64,000 nucleotides of DNA from Puccinia triticina (GCF_026914185.1 NC_070565.1:3410001-3474000); one strand, 5' to 3'. Positions 20,811 to 32,893 are shown, numbered from the stretch's first letter. Notes: a model not told the origin generated them from the letters alone. A program made the numbers and translations.

Positions 20811-21278
20811 CAACGGTGGGCCAGCTACGCTAACCGTAGCGTTAGCGTGGCGTAGCGTAGCGGAATTCCGCTAACTTTTAGCGTAGCGTTAGCGGAATTG
20901 CGCCTTTCTGCGCTAACGCTACGCGCAAAGGGTGCGTAGCTAATTTAGCTGTTAGCGTAGCGTTAGCGCAGATGCGCGCAATTGCGCTAACGCTACACAC
21001 ACAGGGCGCAAAAGAGCGCGCGCTACGGTGCGCCACAGTGCTTTTAGCTGAAAAAAAGGCCTTTTTTTCCGCTAAAAGTGCTGTAGCGCAGCGCAGCCTA
21101 GCGTAGTGACTGTAGCGGCGCGCTAACACTAACATACAATTGGCGCGCTGTTAGCGCCGCTGAAACGTAGCGCAGCGTAGCAGCGCGCTAACGCTACTCA
21201 AAATGAGCGGGCGCTTTTTGCCGCTACGCTAACACTAAGTGGCCCTGTAGCGTAGTGTAGCGTAGCGGGCCACCGTTG
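20811..21278. mobile_element. 468-bp MITE built of GTAGCGTTAGCG words, copy 1
   Basis: The terminal inverted repeat begins CAACGGTGG. Flanks are TTGGCAGT (20803-20810) and TTGGCAGC (21279-21286), 7 of 8 identical, which fits a hAT-type 8-bp duplication. The interior consists almost wholly of GTAGCGTTAGCG and its complement, with a central palindrome around AAAAAGGCCTTTTT. An inverted homologue lies at 47619-48073. Confidence 0.75.
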
Positions 21279-22483
21279 TTGGCAGCAACTTTGAGTTATG
21301 GGCACTTTTTCAGTGCCTTTTGAGAAAAGGGGAGGGTGAACCCATGAACCAAATTTCCACAAAAGTGTGGATTTAATATACTTAGATAACCATTATCTAA
21401 AGTGACTTTTGCCTCTTTTGGAATCCAGATACGACCCAGAAATTTTCATCAGTTGCAACCAAGATCCTAGCAAAGAAGACCCTGCCAAAAGCAAAGATTT
21501 AGACGTATCCAACCAAGATGAAACATTGGAGCTGGAATTATCAATTGATGACATCCAGGATTTGAGTGATAAGGATGACAAAAATGATGCTTACACTTCA
21601 GTCTCATGCAAAAAAAGTTTGCAAAAGGTAGTTATTTCTCAATTATCCTCCTAACTTGATATGTAATCTCATTTTTTATCTTCCCAGTTCCGAGCTATAG
21701 CTTGCAAGCTCTGTAAATCTCCCAATTCAAAGGCGGAGTTTGTTGAAGTATGCGTTGAGATGAACTGCAATAAACCTCACAACATCAAGAGAGATGTTCA
21801 AACAATATGGAACTCTTACTCCACCTTTGCCCAGATTGAAGGAATCATTCGATGCAAGAAAGCAATGTGAGTAACATTCCACAGTTTTTTTTAATCCAAC
21901 CAAAAAATGCTCATGATTTGTTTAATTTGTGGCAGTATGATTTGGCAAAAGGACCAAAAATATGGGTTGGATTGGAGACATCACATTGACAAAGATGATA
22001 TCCAATTGGCACATGACTTGGTATCAATACTCCGGATCTTTTACAAACAGACCCTTCAGATATCTTTGACTGGATTGGCTTGACTAACTCACATAATCAT
22101 CTTTATTGATGAGATCTGTAAGCCCCCCTCCTCAGTTGGGCTTACAAGATGTCATTGGATGACACAAGCCTGTCACAGTATTGTATATAGCCCTCTCATC
22201 TTTCATCCCTGGCTCAGCAGAGAACTGATCCCTCTTCTCTCTGAGCCAGGCAAGCTCTTTCCCCCTTCTCTTGTCTTTCTCTTTCATGCTTCTCACAGGA
22301 GAGAACTGATCCCTCTTATCTCTGAGCCAGCAATCAAAGCCCCCCAGTTTGGTCCTAGAACTCCTCCTCCGTGCCCATTCCGCCGCTCCTCCGTCATCCG
22401 CTCCAGTGAAGGGACTCAACCCTTACACTTTTTTTTTCTAAATCCCAAACACCCTCCCTTTTCTTCATTGACTGCCTTAAAAC

Positions 22484-22590
22484 GCCCGTTCCACCCGCCC
22501 GTTCCGCCCGCCTGTTCCGCCCGCCCGTTCTGCCCGCCCGTTCCACTCAGACTAAAAAATTTCCGCCCGTTCCTCCCGCCCGCCTGAACC
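22484..22590. repeat. Short tandem repeat (CCCGCCCGTTCC)
   Basis: About eight imperfect copies of a CCCGTTCCGCC/CCCGCC unit just inside the 5' LTR of the short LTR element. It is a simple minisatellite. Confidence 0.8.
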
Positions 22591-22668
22591 CATTCCGCTC
22601 TGTTCTGAAAATATCCGTCCGACCAAACATAGCTCAATCTCCACCATTGCCAACCTCATTCTCTCGGT

Positions 22669-23379
22669 ATGGACTCCCACCAGTTCAATGAAAGCTACAA
22701 AGCCCGCATCCAGCGTCTGGAGGATGTTGTACATTTTCTGTTAGCTAGAACAAAGCCTGCCTGGTCCTCACTTGTCCCCACGGCTCCCCCGGTCGGATCA
22801 TTCCGGTATTCGATTGATCGAGGCCTCAAACCCCTAGTTTTTGAAGGGACGGCACTCTTTCTGAAGCTCTCATCTCGCAACTTGGTCCCCACATCAAGCT
22901 CCTCCGATCGATCGCCCGTCTGGCTACAGCCCTCCAGTCCTTCCTCCTCCTCCCAACGTCCCCAACAACCTCCGCCATGCGCTCATCCTCGCTCGCCAGC
23001 CTGCCCTCCTTCCCTGCCCCGCTCAACTCAATCAATCAGGTTAGGGCCATTAACCATTCCCTCGCTGGTCCAACGCTTGGCGAGAGCCGCCCAATCGCCT
23101 AACCCATCACTCTTACCGAAATCAAAAAAGCTGCCGTTCTCATCCTCGGTTCTGCCCGCCCCCTTGGCTACCACCCAACATCCCCACGGCTCCCCACTGC
23201 TCCCTATGACCGATCAGCGACAAATGAGTGTCTCGGCCGGCCCCACTAAGGACATCCTGCAGGTTGCAGACCCCAGGACGCCCTCATCGACGCCTTCCTC
23301 TTCCTACATCTCGCCCAAGCACTCACTCTCGCGTTTTTCAAGGTGCTCAGTGCCTTCAATCTCCTCCACACCGCATTGA
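22669..23379 (+). CDS. Putative Gag-like frame of the short LTR element
   Basis: 236 residues starting MDSHQFNESYKARIQRLEDV, a helical, possibly coiled-coil opening, followed by a Ser/Pro-rich region. It has no zinc knuckle and no known domain. Its position between the LTRs suggests a Gag relic. The overlapping frames from 23228 and 23392 may be the shifted continuation. Function is not established. Confidence 0.35.
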   Translation: MDSHQFNESYKARIQRLEDVVHFLLARTKPAWSSLVPTAPPVGSFRYSIDRGLKPLVFEGTALFLKLSSRNLVPTSSSSDRSPVWLQPSSPSSSSQRPQQPPPCAHPRSPACPPSLPRSTQSIRLGPLTIPSLVQRLARAAQSPNPSLLPKSKKLPFSSSVLPAPLATTQHPHGSPLLPMTDQRQMSVSAGPTKDILQVADPRTPSSTPSSSYISPKHSLSRFSRCSVPSISSTPH

Positions 23380-25108
23380 TCCTCGGCTTGTTTGCCGCGA
23401 GCTCGCTCCCCATTGCCGCTGCCGTCCACCTCTCCGACCACAGCCCATTACTCGCAATCTTCCTCCTCCTTTGCCTCATCATCTTCCTCAACCACACCGA
23501 CCGCCTCTGATCTCCGAAAGGGCCACCCGCAAACCTGCTCAATGAGTTTGCTCCCATCAACTCTTGCCGCTCGTTCAAGTCTTCAGCTTGTTAACACTCC
23601 TTCTACCGTCGATAGAAGGATCTCGTCAACCAATGTTCAGGCCACTGCCGTACGCGCCTTGACTGCACCAGTTCCGCCTACATTCTCCAACTTGTCCACC
23701 ACCCTCTCTTCCTTGTCCAGCAAGCCTGCTCAATACAACCTGCCTGTCCCGACTATAAATACCCCCAGCCCGGCAGACATCTGCGCTGACAATGAAGAAT
23801 ACCGCAAGGCCATGGTCGAAGCACTTGCTGCCTTTAACAACAAACAAGACCGACTGTACAGCTTACGGCGCCCTGCTCTTCCTGACAAACTCCCTCCATT
23901 CATTCATTCCTGACTGTCCCTCCTAGTCTATCACTTCCTGATTGCCTCCTTCCTTCCAACCTCCATTCTAGTCCTCTGGTCTCTTTTTCTTGCCATGCTA
24001 CATCCCAGTTTTCTTTGAACTTGTCTTCCTTCTTTCTTTTTTATAGGAGGGGAGACTGTAAGCCCCCCTCCTCAGTTGGGCTTACAAGATTTCATTGGAT
24101 GACACAAGCCTGTCACAGTATTGTATATAGCCCTCTCATCTTTCATCCCTGGCTCAGCAGAGAACTGATCCCTCTTCTCTCTGAGCCAGGTAAGCTCTTT
24201 CCTCCTTCTCTTGTCTTTCTCTTTCATGCTTCTCACAGGAGAGAACTGATCCCTCTTCTCTCTGAGCCAGCAATCAAAGCCCCCCAGTTTGGTCCTAGAA
24301 CTCCTCCTCCGCGCCCATTCCGCCGCTCCTCCGTCATCCGCTCCAGTGAAGGGACTCAACCCTTACAAGATCACAGAGCATCTTTCCAGTGTGATCAAAG
24401 GAGAGGGTGAAAAGTATCCACCTGTGCTTCAAAACGCATGCCAACTGGGCCTGCAGCTTACAAACAAATATTACACACTCACCAACTGCTCACCCTTGTA
24501 TTGTATTGCCATGGGTGCCTTCCACAATCTCCTGAATATCTTCTTTTGATTGACTTCTGCTAACATCTAATCATTTGCAATCATTTTGACAGCACTCCAC
24601 CCGTCTTTCAAGGAAAAATATTTTGAGATAGCTGGATGGGAGAAAGAATGTATCAAAGAAGCTGTTTGGCTCACGTGTGAAATGTTTGATTCAATTTACA
24701 AAATCAACTCTCCAACCTCCAGTCAACCAATCAAATCAAACAAAGTAAGATTTTTTTGGGCCCCTTTGATGCTTGCTTAGCTGACAACTGAATATTTCAG
24801 CCCAAGACAGGACATCTTGCACAGCTTGCGTTGGCCGTGCAATCAACCCAGTTATCAAATGATCCGTTGAATCAATGGCTGTCATCTGGCCTGATTTTAG
24901 ACAACGGGAACCCAATCAATGCGCTGAGATGGTGGATCCAACAAAAGAGCGGTGGAAATATCCATGGTGGGCTAGCCCAAATGGCTCTCAATGTCCTGAG
25001 TTGCCCAGGTATGTAATCATGATTCACCATTGTTTTGGCTTGATTTGCTTGTTTTTATTAAATTTAGCTACATCAGTAGATGTTGAGCGGGCTTTCTCCT
25101 TTGGACGC

Positions 25109-26474
25109 TGTCAGCCTTAGAGTCAACACATGAGTTGACCTAAAACTGCCTTTTATATCCATTTTATACCTAAATGTGTTCATATCTTTTTAACCTTAAG
25201 ACATAAGGTTGTTTAGACTTCATATTCTGTTTTATCATGCAATTTTAACCCTAGTTACAACTCATCATTTCTTTGTAACTCTACTCTTTCCTGTGTCAGC
25301 CTTAGAGTCAGCTCAGCTAACCTAAAAGTCTGCCATTTCTACATCTCAAATTATTTGAGCACAATAAATCTCTAAACTAGAAGTTGATCCGCAAGCTCTA
25401 AGTTCCTCCAATTGGGTCCCGCGACTCAATGAATTACAATTGAGTCCTGCGACTCAATGAATTACGATTGATTCCTGCGACTCAATGAGAGTTATGGCGC
25501 GCATGCGCAGTTGTGACGTGGCAGCGCTACCAGGCAATTGAGTCCTGCGACTCAATGAATTACAATTGAGTCCCGCGACTCAATGAATTACAATTGAGTC
25601 CTGCGACTCAATGAATTACGATTGAGTCCCGCGACTCAATAAATTACAATTGAGTCCCGCGACTCAATGAATTGCAATTGAGTCCCACGACTCAATGAGA
25701 GTTATGGTGCGCATGCGCAGTTGTGACGCGGCAGCGCTACCAGGCGCGCCAACCACTTGTACATGTGTAATTATGTAAGCAAACTGTGAAAATTTTTGAA
25801 GTCAGGATCTCCCTCACCTGAGATGGATCTACAGAAATCAGAAACCCAGAACCACACCCGCAGATAGCCCAGGATCACCACCAAAGAGGATACCACGCTC
25901 CCAGTATACCTACCGTCACAGGCGCCTAGGATATTGACAGTACGTATCACTCTTTCACTGAACCTTGACTATCTCAGAGGTAGAACTCTGTGTCTCTTGA
26001 TTGCTCTCTCCTTCTGCTTGTTTTTGCCCAATCTTTGATCACAGGTCTGCACCTATCTTGACATCATCAACCAAAGGATTCTGCTGCATCATATCCTTCT
26101 TTTTCTGTGGTTTTTGTGAGAAAAAAACCACATAGGTTTCCCTTTAAAGAACCTTGTCTATCCAGAAGGAAGCTAAAAGATTGTGGCTGGATTAAACTTG
26201 TCTAATCCAGGAGCCCTCCACATTTCTTTGGTGAGAGGAGGCTGTTGCACTCTCTAGCACAGCTTGGCAGCACTCCTTTAAGGAGGTAGCATTGCCAGTG
26301 GACGTGCATACCCACCAGAATAACCTTGAATATCTGCTTATCTTGAATCTGCTCAGTTTTTTTCTCTCTTTCTCTCTCTCTCTCTTATATTTGTATTTTC
26401 TTTATCCAAAGAAATCCAAATATTGCCCCCCATTTTCTTGTGTCCTGCTGTCACCATAGAGACTCAGGCTCACA
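25109..26474 (+). mobile_element. Solo LTR, family S, copy 2, enlarged by a partial duplication and a minisatellite
   Basis: It starts TGTCAGCCTTAGAGTC and ends AGACTCAGGCTCACA. The duplication GACGC (25104-25108 and 26475-26479) is perfect. A second LTR start at 25294 shows that about 185 bp of the 5' end is duplicated. A 28-bp minisatellite adds further length. It interrupts the hAT-1 dimerisation domain between FSFGR and the following residues. Confidence 0.9.
25410..25700. repeat. 28-bp palindromic minisatellite inside solo LTR copy 2
   Basis: The unit contains ATTGAGTCCCGCGACTCAAT, a 20-bp palindrome, plus GAATTACA. Copies run 25410-25490 and 25537-25700, separated by a GCGCATGCGCAGTTGTGACG segment that also recurs at 25712. 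Copies 1 and 3 of this LTR family lack the array. Confidence 0.85.
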
Positions 26475-27370
26475 GACGCAATTACGTTTCATAAAAGAGA
26501 CACCGTCTCAGCTCGATTTCAATTAGCAGGGGTATGATGGTCGCTCTTTACTCAAAAAAAAACCTGATCCAACCTGGTTTGCTCAGGAAATGGAAGGATG
26601 GTATCCAGGAGGGAAAAAAACAAGGGTCAAAGACAAAAGGTAAAAAAATTGTTGTAACTAGAGCTTGATTTTTTTTCAAAAAATTTATATAACGGCAAGG
26701 AATCCAAGTTTATTAAAGACACAGTTTTTTCTAACTCACAAAAAAAAAACAAGGGTTCTCCCTACAAATAGAAAAAATGAGAGAAAAAAAAAACAAGGGT
26801 TTCCCCTTTTGAAAAAAATCTTGCAAAACAAAACAAATCTCCCCCCTGAATAATGATAAAAAAAATCTCAACCTAGCCCCTCAGCATCAGAAAAAGTGCT
26901 GTGTCCACAGGCTCACCCCCCAGCCCGTGTCAAACTCACGGGTCAAAAGGGATGGACATGAATGATGAAATGTAGAGAGCTGAGAACAGAGGCATGATGC
27001 TGGTGAGTGTCGATGGTTGTGGAAGGATTATGCATTTCATAAAGACTGAGAGAAAGAGAAAGAAACAGAGAAACACAATGAAGAAAGAAACACAGGAGAA
27101 AAAGGAAGTGATGAATTATACCTGAGAACAGAGGCACAATGCTGGTGAGTGTCAATGGTTGTGGAAGGATGAGAGAAGGGATCTTTCCACTGCCTCTGTC
27201 TCAGGTATGGAGAAGTGAACTGGTGACATGTGTGTGACAGATGAATGACAAAATAAAAGAACATGCAGAGTGTGAAGCAGGAAAAAAACTGAGGTACTGT
27301 AAGATAACTCAACCCCCCCCCCTTGCTGAGCACTAGGATGAGGGAGTTAGGGAACAATGCCAAACAGAAG

Positions 27371-30300
27371 TCAATGACGTTCCAGCATGATTCTTGGCAG
27401 CGGTTTTGTAAGCATATCCGCCAGCATGTTGGTGGTGGAGACATGAAGTAGGGACACACTTTTGTCCTGAATGCATTCGCGTATGAAATGGTAACAGGCA
27501 TGGATATGTTTTGTTCTGGCGTGATGTTCCGGATTCTTTGCTAGAGCTTTGGCACCCTCATTGTCAACGTGGATGGGTATGGGTGCATCAGGACGGATGT
27601 GAAGTTCAGTCAGGAGGTGACGGAGCCATAGGCCTTCTTTGCACGAGTCAGAGAGGGCTTTGTATTCGGCTTCTGTGCTTGAAAGGGAGACGGTAGCTTG
27701 TTTTCGAGATTTCCAGGAAATGGCCCCATTGCCAATCCAATATGTGTATGCTGAAGTGGATCTGCGGTCGTGCCTATCTTCTGCCCAGTCGGAGTCAGAG
27801 TATCCTGAACACTCAAGGGGACCTCCTAGCTTGAGTTTGAGATCTTTTGTAGTGACTAGGTAGTTCAACACTTGTAGGGCAGCTTTCCAGTGGGATTCAG
27901 ATGGATCACATAGATGCTGGGAAAGGCAATTTACAGCAAAAGCTATGTCGGGACGGGTGCATTGGGATACCCAGAGAAGGGATCCAATGAGTTGAGGGTA
28001 TGGACCCAAAGAGACAGATTCTAAGGGGGAACGGGGAGAGAGGTCTTTGAAAGAGCTGTCGGTAGGAGTTGGGCATGAGATGGATTTGCTTTCTAGAAAA
28101 CAGGAACACAGCTCGTTGATGTAGTGGGATTGGTTTAGAAAGACTAGTCTGTCTTTGAGATCGCGGGTAATCCAAAGGGAAAGGAAATGATGAAGCTCCT
28201 TGTCGGCGCCTATTTTAAATTTTGCGCCAAGAGAGGGAATGAGTGAGTCAACAAAGTGTGGTTGTCCCACAATCGCCAAGTCATCCACATGGGTTGTAAG
28301 AGCACCTACAAGGATCCCTGCCTCCAGTTTGAAGTAGAGGGTGGGATCGTATTTGGAGTTTGAGAGACCTAGATCAATGAGAGCTTTGTGAAGTTCGAGA
28401 TTCCATTGTTGTGGGGATTGCTTTAGGCCGTAGAGAGAGCGGTTAGCCTTGCACACCCAGTCGGGATGCTGGAGATCCTCAAATCCCAGTGGTTGTTCCA
28501 TGTAGACCGGGGTATCAAGGTGGCCATTTAAAAACACTGTTTTGAAATTGACTTGACGACCTTTCCAATTCTTGTTTGCCAAAAGACTGAAAATGAGACG
28601 CAGAGTTTCAAGACGAAGGGTAGGTGAGAAGACTTCATCTTAGTCTGTTCCTTGTACTTGGGAGTAAACCATCGCGACAAGTCGGGCTTTAAGCTTTTGG
28701 ATGGTCTTGTTGGGTTGACGTTTGATTTTAAATACCCACTTTGATTTGATGATCTTCCGCTTATCGGGTCGGGGGACTAATTTCCAGGTTTGCATTTCAA
28801 GAAGTGAAGCAAATTCTTCATCAGCAGCTTTCAACCAGCGGCGCTTGTTTGGGGATTTGAGCAGCTGTCGCCAAGTCTTTGGCGTGTCCAGATCGTTGTC
28901 TGCAGCAGCATTATTTGCAAAGTTGCCTAGTCTTGAAGGAGGTCTGCAATCTCGAGTTGAACGACGATGAGGTGGTGGAGGCAAGCAAGGTCGGGATGGT
29001 GTTGGAGAGGGGGGCAGAGGAGGAAGATCAATTATGGTCACGTCCTGATTGGTGGAAGGTTCTGGGTCAGTCTGGGAAGGAACAAGAGAGTCATTTGCTT
29101 CCTGTACGTCAGTAGGGGACAAAAGGTGCTCAGGATCATCAACGGGCCAATCAATTTCAACATGTAAGGGAGTTTATGGTGCTACAAGTTCCAATCCGTA
29201 GGGGAAAGTGTCATAGCAAAACACCACATCCCTTGATTTGACTGTCTTACGGCTTCCAAGATCAAATATTCAAAATCCGTTTCCATCTGAAAGGTAGGAG
29301 AGAAGTATTGCCGACCTAGCCTTTTTGTCGAGTTTTTGCCTGTCTGCCTCCGGGACTTTTTACCAGACAAAGCACCCAAATGGGTGTAGGGAAGAAGGGT
29401 TGACAGCTGGAATGTCGAGGATTGAGGCTGGAGATTTGAAACCACTAGGTGTGTGGCACGGGAAGGAATTGTAGGGGAATGTTGAATGGCGGACAGCATC
29501 CACCCAGAACGGCTTGGGCAAGTTTTCTTGTATCAGGCTTGAGCAGACCAGATTGTGAATGGTTCAATTTGTCCTTTCAGCGACGCCGTTTAGCTGTGGG
29601 GAGTGGGGTGGACCGGGCTTGTGGGTGATTCCGGCAGAAGAAAGATAAGTTGAAAATTCTTTTGAGAGATACTCTCCCCCGTTGTTGATGCGGAGGGCAA
29701 GAATTTTGTGGGCACCACTCCGTTCGAAAAAGGCAAGAAACAGTTTAAAACACGCAAAAGCATTGCTCTTTGATTTCATTGGGTAGACAGAAAGAAATTT
29801 AGAACAATCATCTACAAAAGTGATGAAGTATCAATAGCCTTCCCTGGAAGTTACCTCATACAAAGCAACATCTGAATGTATTAGTTGTCCTGGTTTTGAT
29901 GCTCGGTGTTGGGATTGACTTTTGAAAGCAATTCGGAGCATCTTGGCTTGTACACAGATGGGACATCGTTGAACGTTGATTTTGTTCATAACTGTTGGAG
30001 TGATGTTTTGTGACTTTAGCAGTGCTTTGAGGGATTATAAGCCAATATGAGAGAGACAGTAGTGATAGGAAAGGAGGGAATTGTTGGTGAAGGCGGGTGA
30101 GGTTGAAGTAGAGGAGTTTGAGCTTACAGGCTCTGCCGGAAGGTAATATAGGTTACCCCGGCGGTAGCCCTCTCCCACAATAGGACCGGTGACTGACAAC
30201 TGATTGGTAGACTACATCTTACATCCAGTTCTCGTGAACATAACGGTGATGCCTTCATCGACAAGGTTCGCTATTGAGAGGAGCGGTTCGTGGAGTGAAG

Positions 30301-31534
30301 GAACAACAAGCGTGGGAACGGAAGTCGTTCCGTTTATTGGCAAGCGTGCAGGGCCTTTGTGGGTAGCTTCCACCACTGAGTGATTGGCCAGTCTAACCGG
30401 AGTCTTTTCAGGCTTTGCGTTGATGACAAAGTCAAGGTTGGGTGTCATGGACATCAAGCACCCCGAGTCAAGGTTTGCATTGCCCAAACCTCTGAGTCCT
30501 GAGGTGGATGAGAGGGAGATAGCCGTGTTTTTGGCCGTGACTTTGATCTCGGGACCGGAGTAGTCAGACTCCTCGTCCTCCTTGTATTTTTAGGAGGATT
30601 GACCAAGAGTTTCTGCAGATGTACAACCAGCCTTTGCAGATGGTTTGGTCTGAGATTTCGCCGGGGCATTTTGTTGGGATGCCTCCCAGCCAGCTTTCTG
30701 CCTGGCCTTATGATTGGCAATCAGTTGGCGGGTGTTGTTGCACGAGTTGAGATCGTGAGAGTTGCTGTTGCAGAGAGGGCAACGTCGGGCTTTCTTGGCG
30801 CCCTCCTGTTGTGTGGGTTTGGTATTGCCGGAGGGAGTCTGCTTGGGAAGGTTGGCTTTGGTGGAGGATACCAATAATATTATAGCACTCTGAGATTGTC
30901 GACAAACCGACTCATTCTTCAAAGCCAAGACGATGGTCTTGGTCTTGATGCCTTCCTGATTCATAAGGTGAGAGACGCAGTGGAGCCAATCTGCGGGAAT
31001 GGAGCTTAGTAGGGCTGCGTTATGAACGTCATTGGGCTTGAGAGGATTTTCATTGGTGACCAGGGAACAAAGCTTTTTGTAACTGTTAGCTAGCGCTTTG
31101 ATGTGGGCGTGAATATTGTCACCTTCCATTTGTGCATTAACCAGCTTGCGGATCCAGTAGACCCGACCGCCAGTCGACAAGTCTTGATGAGCTTGAGACA
31201 AATTGGCCCAGATCATGGCGGAGTCGTCTTTGTCCGAGAGGTGACAAAGATTGGCTTCATCAATGATCTGTACAAGAATAGCACAGACCATATCGTTGTT
31301 GTCTTCCCAGTTGACAGGTTGACTTTTTGGGTCCACTGTGGTCAGAACATGACTGACTTTTGCCGACTTAAAGACCCAATGCACAACTTTCCTCCAGTTG
31401 AGATAGTTGGAGTCGGGTCCGGGGGCTTTGAGGATAGGGAGTCTTGCAGCGGATATTTTTGGGGTGGTCGTCAACATCTGGTTTTTGAGATCAATGTTGA
31501 CGTGTTTTGGTGGGTCCTCCTGGTTGTTGGCCAT
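27371..31534 (-). pseudogene. Copia-1 Gag-Pol polyprotein, single frame with several stops
   Basis: Gag (31534-30590) ends in a CCHC knuckle (CPLCNSNSHDLNSC). Protease remnants follow (ANLDSGCLMSM, where DTG has become DSG). The integrase segment shows INNGGEYLS and GVAERTN. The reverse transcriptase (29122-27371) has KARLVAMVYSQVQG, YGLKQSPQQW and the THVDD catalytic box. RNase H shows GYSDSDWAEDRHDRRS, VSLSSTEAEYKAL and LADMLTKPLP. All pieces share one frame, closed by stops at 30590, 29564-29566 and 29270-29272 (TGA, CGA expected), 29175 and 28640. The stop at 29564 falls in AERTNRT, whose Arg is conserved. Confidence 0.93.
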
Positions 31535-31650
31535 GTGTTGAGTGGAGGACAGAAGGGTAGTTGATCCTTGTGGTGTGGGTCACGAATACAAGTCACTCTA
31601 GTCGCCAATTTTTAACGTGTCTAGCGGTTGTTCTTAGCTGGAAGCTAACT

Positions 31651-31663
31651 GGCGCTCATAACC
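31651..31663 (-). promoter_or_regulatory. Copia-1 primer binding site
   Basis: GGTTATGAGCGCC directly follows the 5' LTR end on the minus strand. It complements the anticodon region of initiator tRNA-Met (GGGCTCATAACC) except at one base. An internal tRNA fragment rather than the tRNA 3' end primes known copia elements. Confidence 0.75.
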
Positions 31664-32020
31664 TGATGAAATGTAGAGAGCTGAGAGCAGAGGCACGATG
31701 CTGAAGAGTGTCAATGGTCATGGAAGGATTATGCATTTCATAAAGACTGAGAGAAAGAGAAAGAAACAGAGAAACACAATGAAGAAAGAAACACAGGAGA
31801 AAAAGGAAGTGATGAATCATACCTGAGAACAGAGGCACAATGCTGGTGAGTGTCAATGGTTGTGGAAGGATGAGAGAAGGGATCTTTCCACTGCCTCTGT
31901 CTCAGGTATGGAGAAGTGAACTGGTGACATGTGTGTGACAGATGAATGACAAAATAAAAGAACATGCGGAGTGTGAAGCAGGAAACAAACTGAGGTACTG
32001 TAAGATAACTCAACAATGAA

Positions 32021-32230
32021 GGCCCCCAGCCCGCAGCTAAGGCTAGGGACCAGTGGGGGGCCCACTCTTTAGCCCCTCAAACTCTGCAAGTGCAACAGCA
32101 GAGGGGGTGAGGGTGAACCGACGCTGGAATTACAGCGGCAGAGGACACCCTGGGGTAAAAAGAACCCGAGAGCACCATCTTTTATATGTTTGGTCCGGCT
32201 CAATACACCGTCAAGCTAGGTCAAGCTACC
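32021..32230 (+). other. Helitron B segment homologous to Helitron A
   Basis: GCCCACTCTTTAGCCCCTCA and the following CTGCAAGTGCAACAGCAGAG match 57225-57325 inverted. No gene is present. It ends at a 9-bp duplication flanking the next MITE. Confidence 0.65.
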
Positions 32231-32893
32231 CTAACTTAACACAAGTCCCCCACTTTGGAGGGCCCTGGTACAGCCTGGGCTGGCGCAAAGCGCGACCTCC
32301 GAAGGAGGGACTTGGGACTAATGTCCACATTTTGGCCTGAGAGATTCCGATCTTCCAAATGTTTTTGCAGGCAATTTTGTGCCTTTCAATTTTTGACCCT
32401 GTTCCCAAAGGGCCCCAGGCATGCGCTTTGGATCATCAAACTCGTCTCCCTCTTCCCTATCTTTTGCCACTACACATGTTCCTGGAAGTCCAACCATTGT
32501 TGCTCCATGACCCTTCAAAGTTATGTATTTTCAAGGTTCCTTGAGCTGTATGCTGTGCGGATTGAACTGACCACGGAAAACAGTATGGTTTCTCCATTCA
32601 ATTACACAGGAACCAAGCTCTCCATGCTCTGGTTAAGAGGCCTTGGCCACTGCAGCCCCTGCATCCAATCCTCATCATGAGGACAGGGACACAAAGCCAA
32701 GATGTTCAGCTATCTTGACCCTTCAGGGCTCCAGCAGAGGCTGCCTAGTTTTTTTGGTGTGAAGGGAGAAAGGGAAAAATGGCATAAAAAGCCACAAAAG
32801 CCCCAATCTCTCAGGCAAGAAGTGTGACATAAGTCATAAGTCCCTCCTTCGGAGGTTGCTTCGCTCCCCCAAGGAGGGACTTAGTTAAGTTAG
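32231..32893. mobile_element. MULE-like non-autonomous element (663 bp)
   Basis: Terminal inverted repeats begin CTAACTTAAC and contain AAGTCC and CCTCCGAAGGAGGGACTT. Each end is itself a small palindrome. The flanking direct repeat CAAGCTACC (32222-32230 and 32894-32902) is 9 bp and perfect, as in Mutator-like transposition. It is non-coding. A relative lies at 46974-47531. Confidence 0.8.

Larger units (their letters stand above)
17631..21386 (-). mobile_element. Helitron C (3.76 kb) in an intron of the hAT-1 transposase
   Basis: On the minus strand it starts TCTAAGTATATTAAATCCAC (at 21386) and ends with a hairpin, GCGGCGGAGCCGC, then ATTGTACT and CTAG (17631). It sits between A (17630) and T (21387) with no duplication. 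Both ends match Helitron A, which has an empty-site control. The flanking pieces rejoin as one short GT..AG intron of hAT-1. Contents in minus-strand order are a 468-bp MITE, low-complexity repeats, an unidentified frame, an RPB1 fragment and a degraded Helitron zinc-finger segment near the 3' end. It is non-autonomous. Confidence 0.87.
22117..24367 (+). mobile_element. Short non-autonomous LTR retroelement (2.25 kb)
   Basis: Two LTRs of 311 bp each (22117-22427 and 24057-24367) run TGTAAGC...CCTTACA and are nearly identical. The flanking duplication AGATC (22112-22116 and 24368-24372) is perfect. A polypurine tract (AGGAGGGGAGA) precedes the 3' LTR. The 1.6-kb interior lacks protease, integrase and reverse transcriptase. 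It interrupts a hAT-1 exon, and the transposase frame resumes across one AGATC copy. This resembles TRIM/LARD elements that use enzymes from a partner. Confidence 0.95.
15540..26640 (+). pseudogene. hAT-1 transposase, split by four insertions
   Basis: Readable pieces: a BED-type zinc-finger region (15540-15809); the N-terminal catalytic region (16652-17300); the core with CGIVTDNASNN and RCFAHILNL (17358-17608, continuing after an intron at about 21455-22116); the piece after the short LTR element (24368-25108), ending in the dimerisation motif ATSVDVERAFSFGR; and the tail (26475-26640). Several introns are visible. Each insertion leaves a target duplication or an AT site, and the frame resumes across each one. 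In-frame stops include TGA at 17434-17436, where Arg is expected, and a TAA in the tail (after NYVS). It was a full hAT transposase and is now dead. Confidence 0.85.
26963..32015 (-). mobile_element. Copia-1, complete LTR retrotransposon (5.05 kb), dead
   Basis: LTRs are 352 bp each (26963-27314 and 31664-32015), with perfect duplication ATGAA (26958-26962 and 32016-32020). The primer site GGTTATGAGCGCC (31651-31663, minus) is complementary to the anticodon arm of initiator tRNA-Met, as known for Drosophila copia. A polypurine run (GGGGGGGGGGG, near 27314-27324) lies inside the 3' LTR. Each LTR contains an internal duplication of about 50 bp (CTGAGAACAGAGGCA...). It sits inside Helitron B. 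Confidence 0.96.

Noticed and set aside
31594..31600. CTAG at about 31597 as the Helitron B 3' end
   Set aside because: It lies inside Copia-1, which is an independent insertion with its own duplication.
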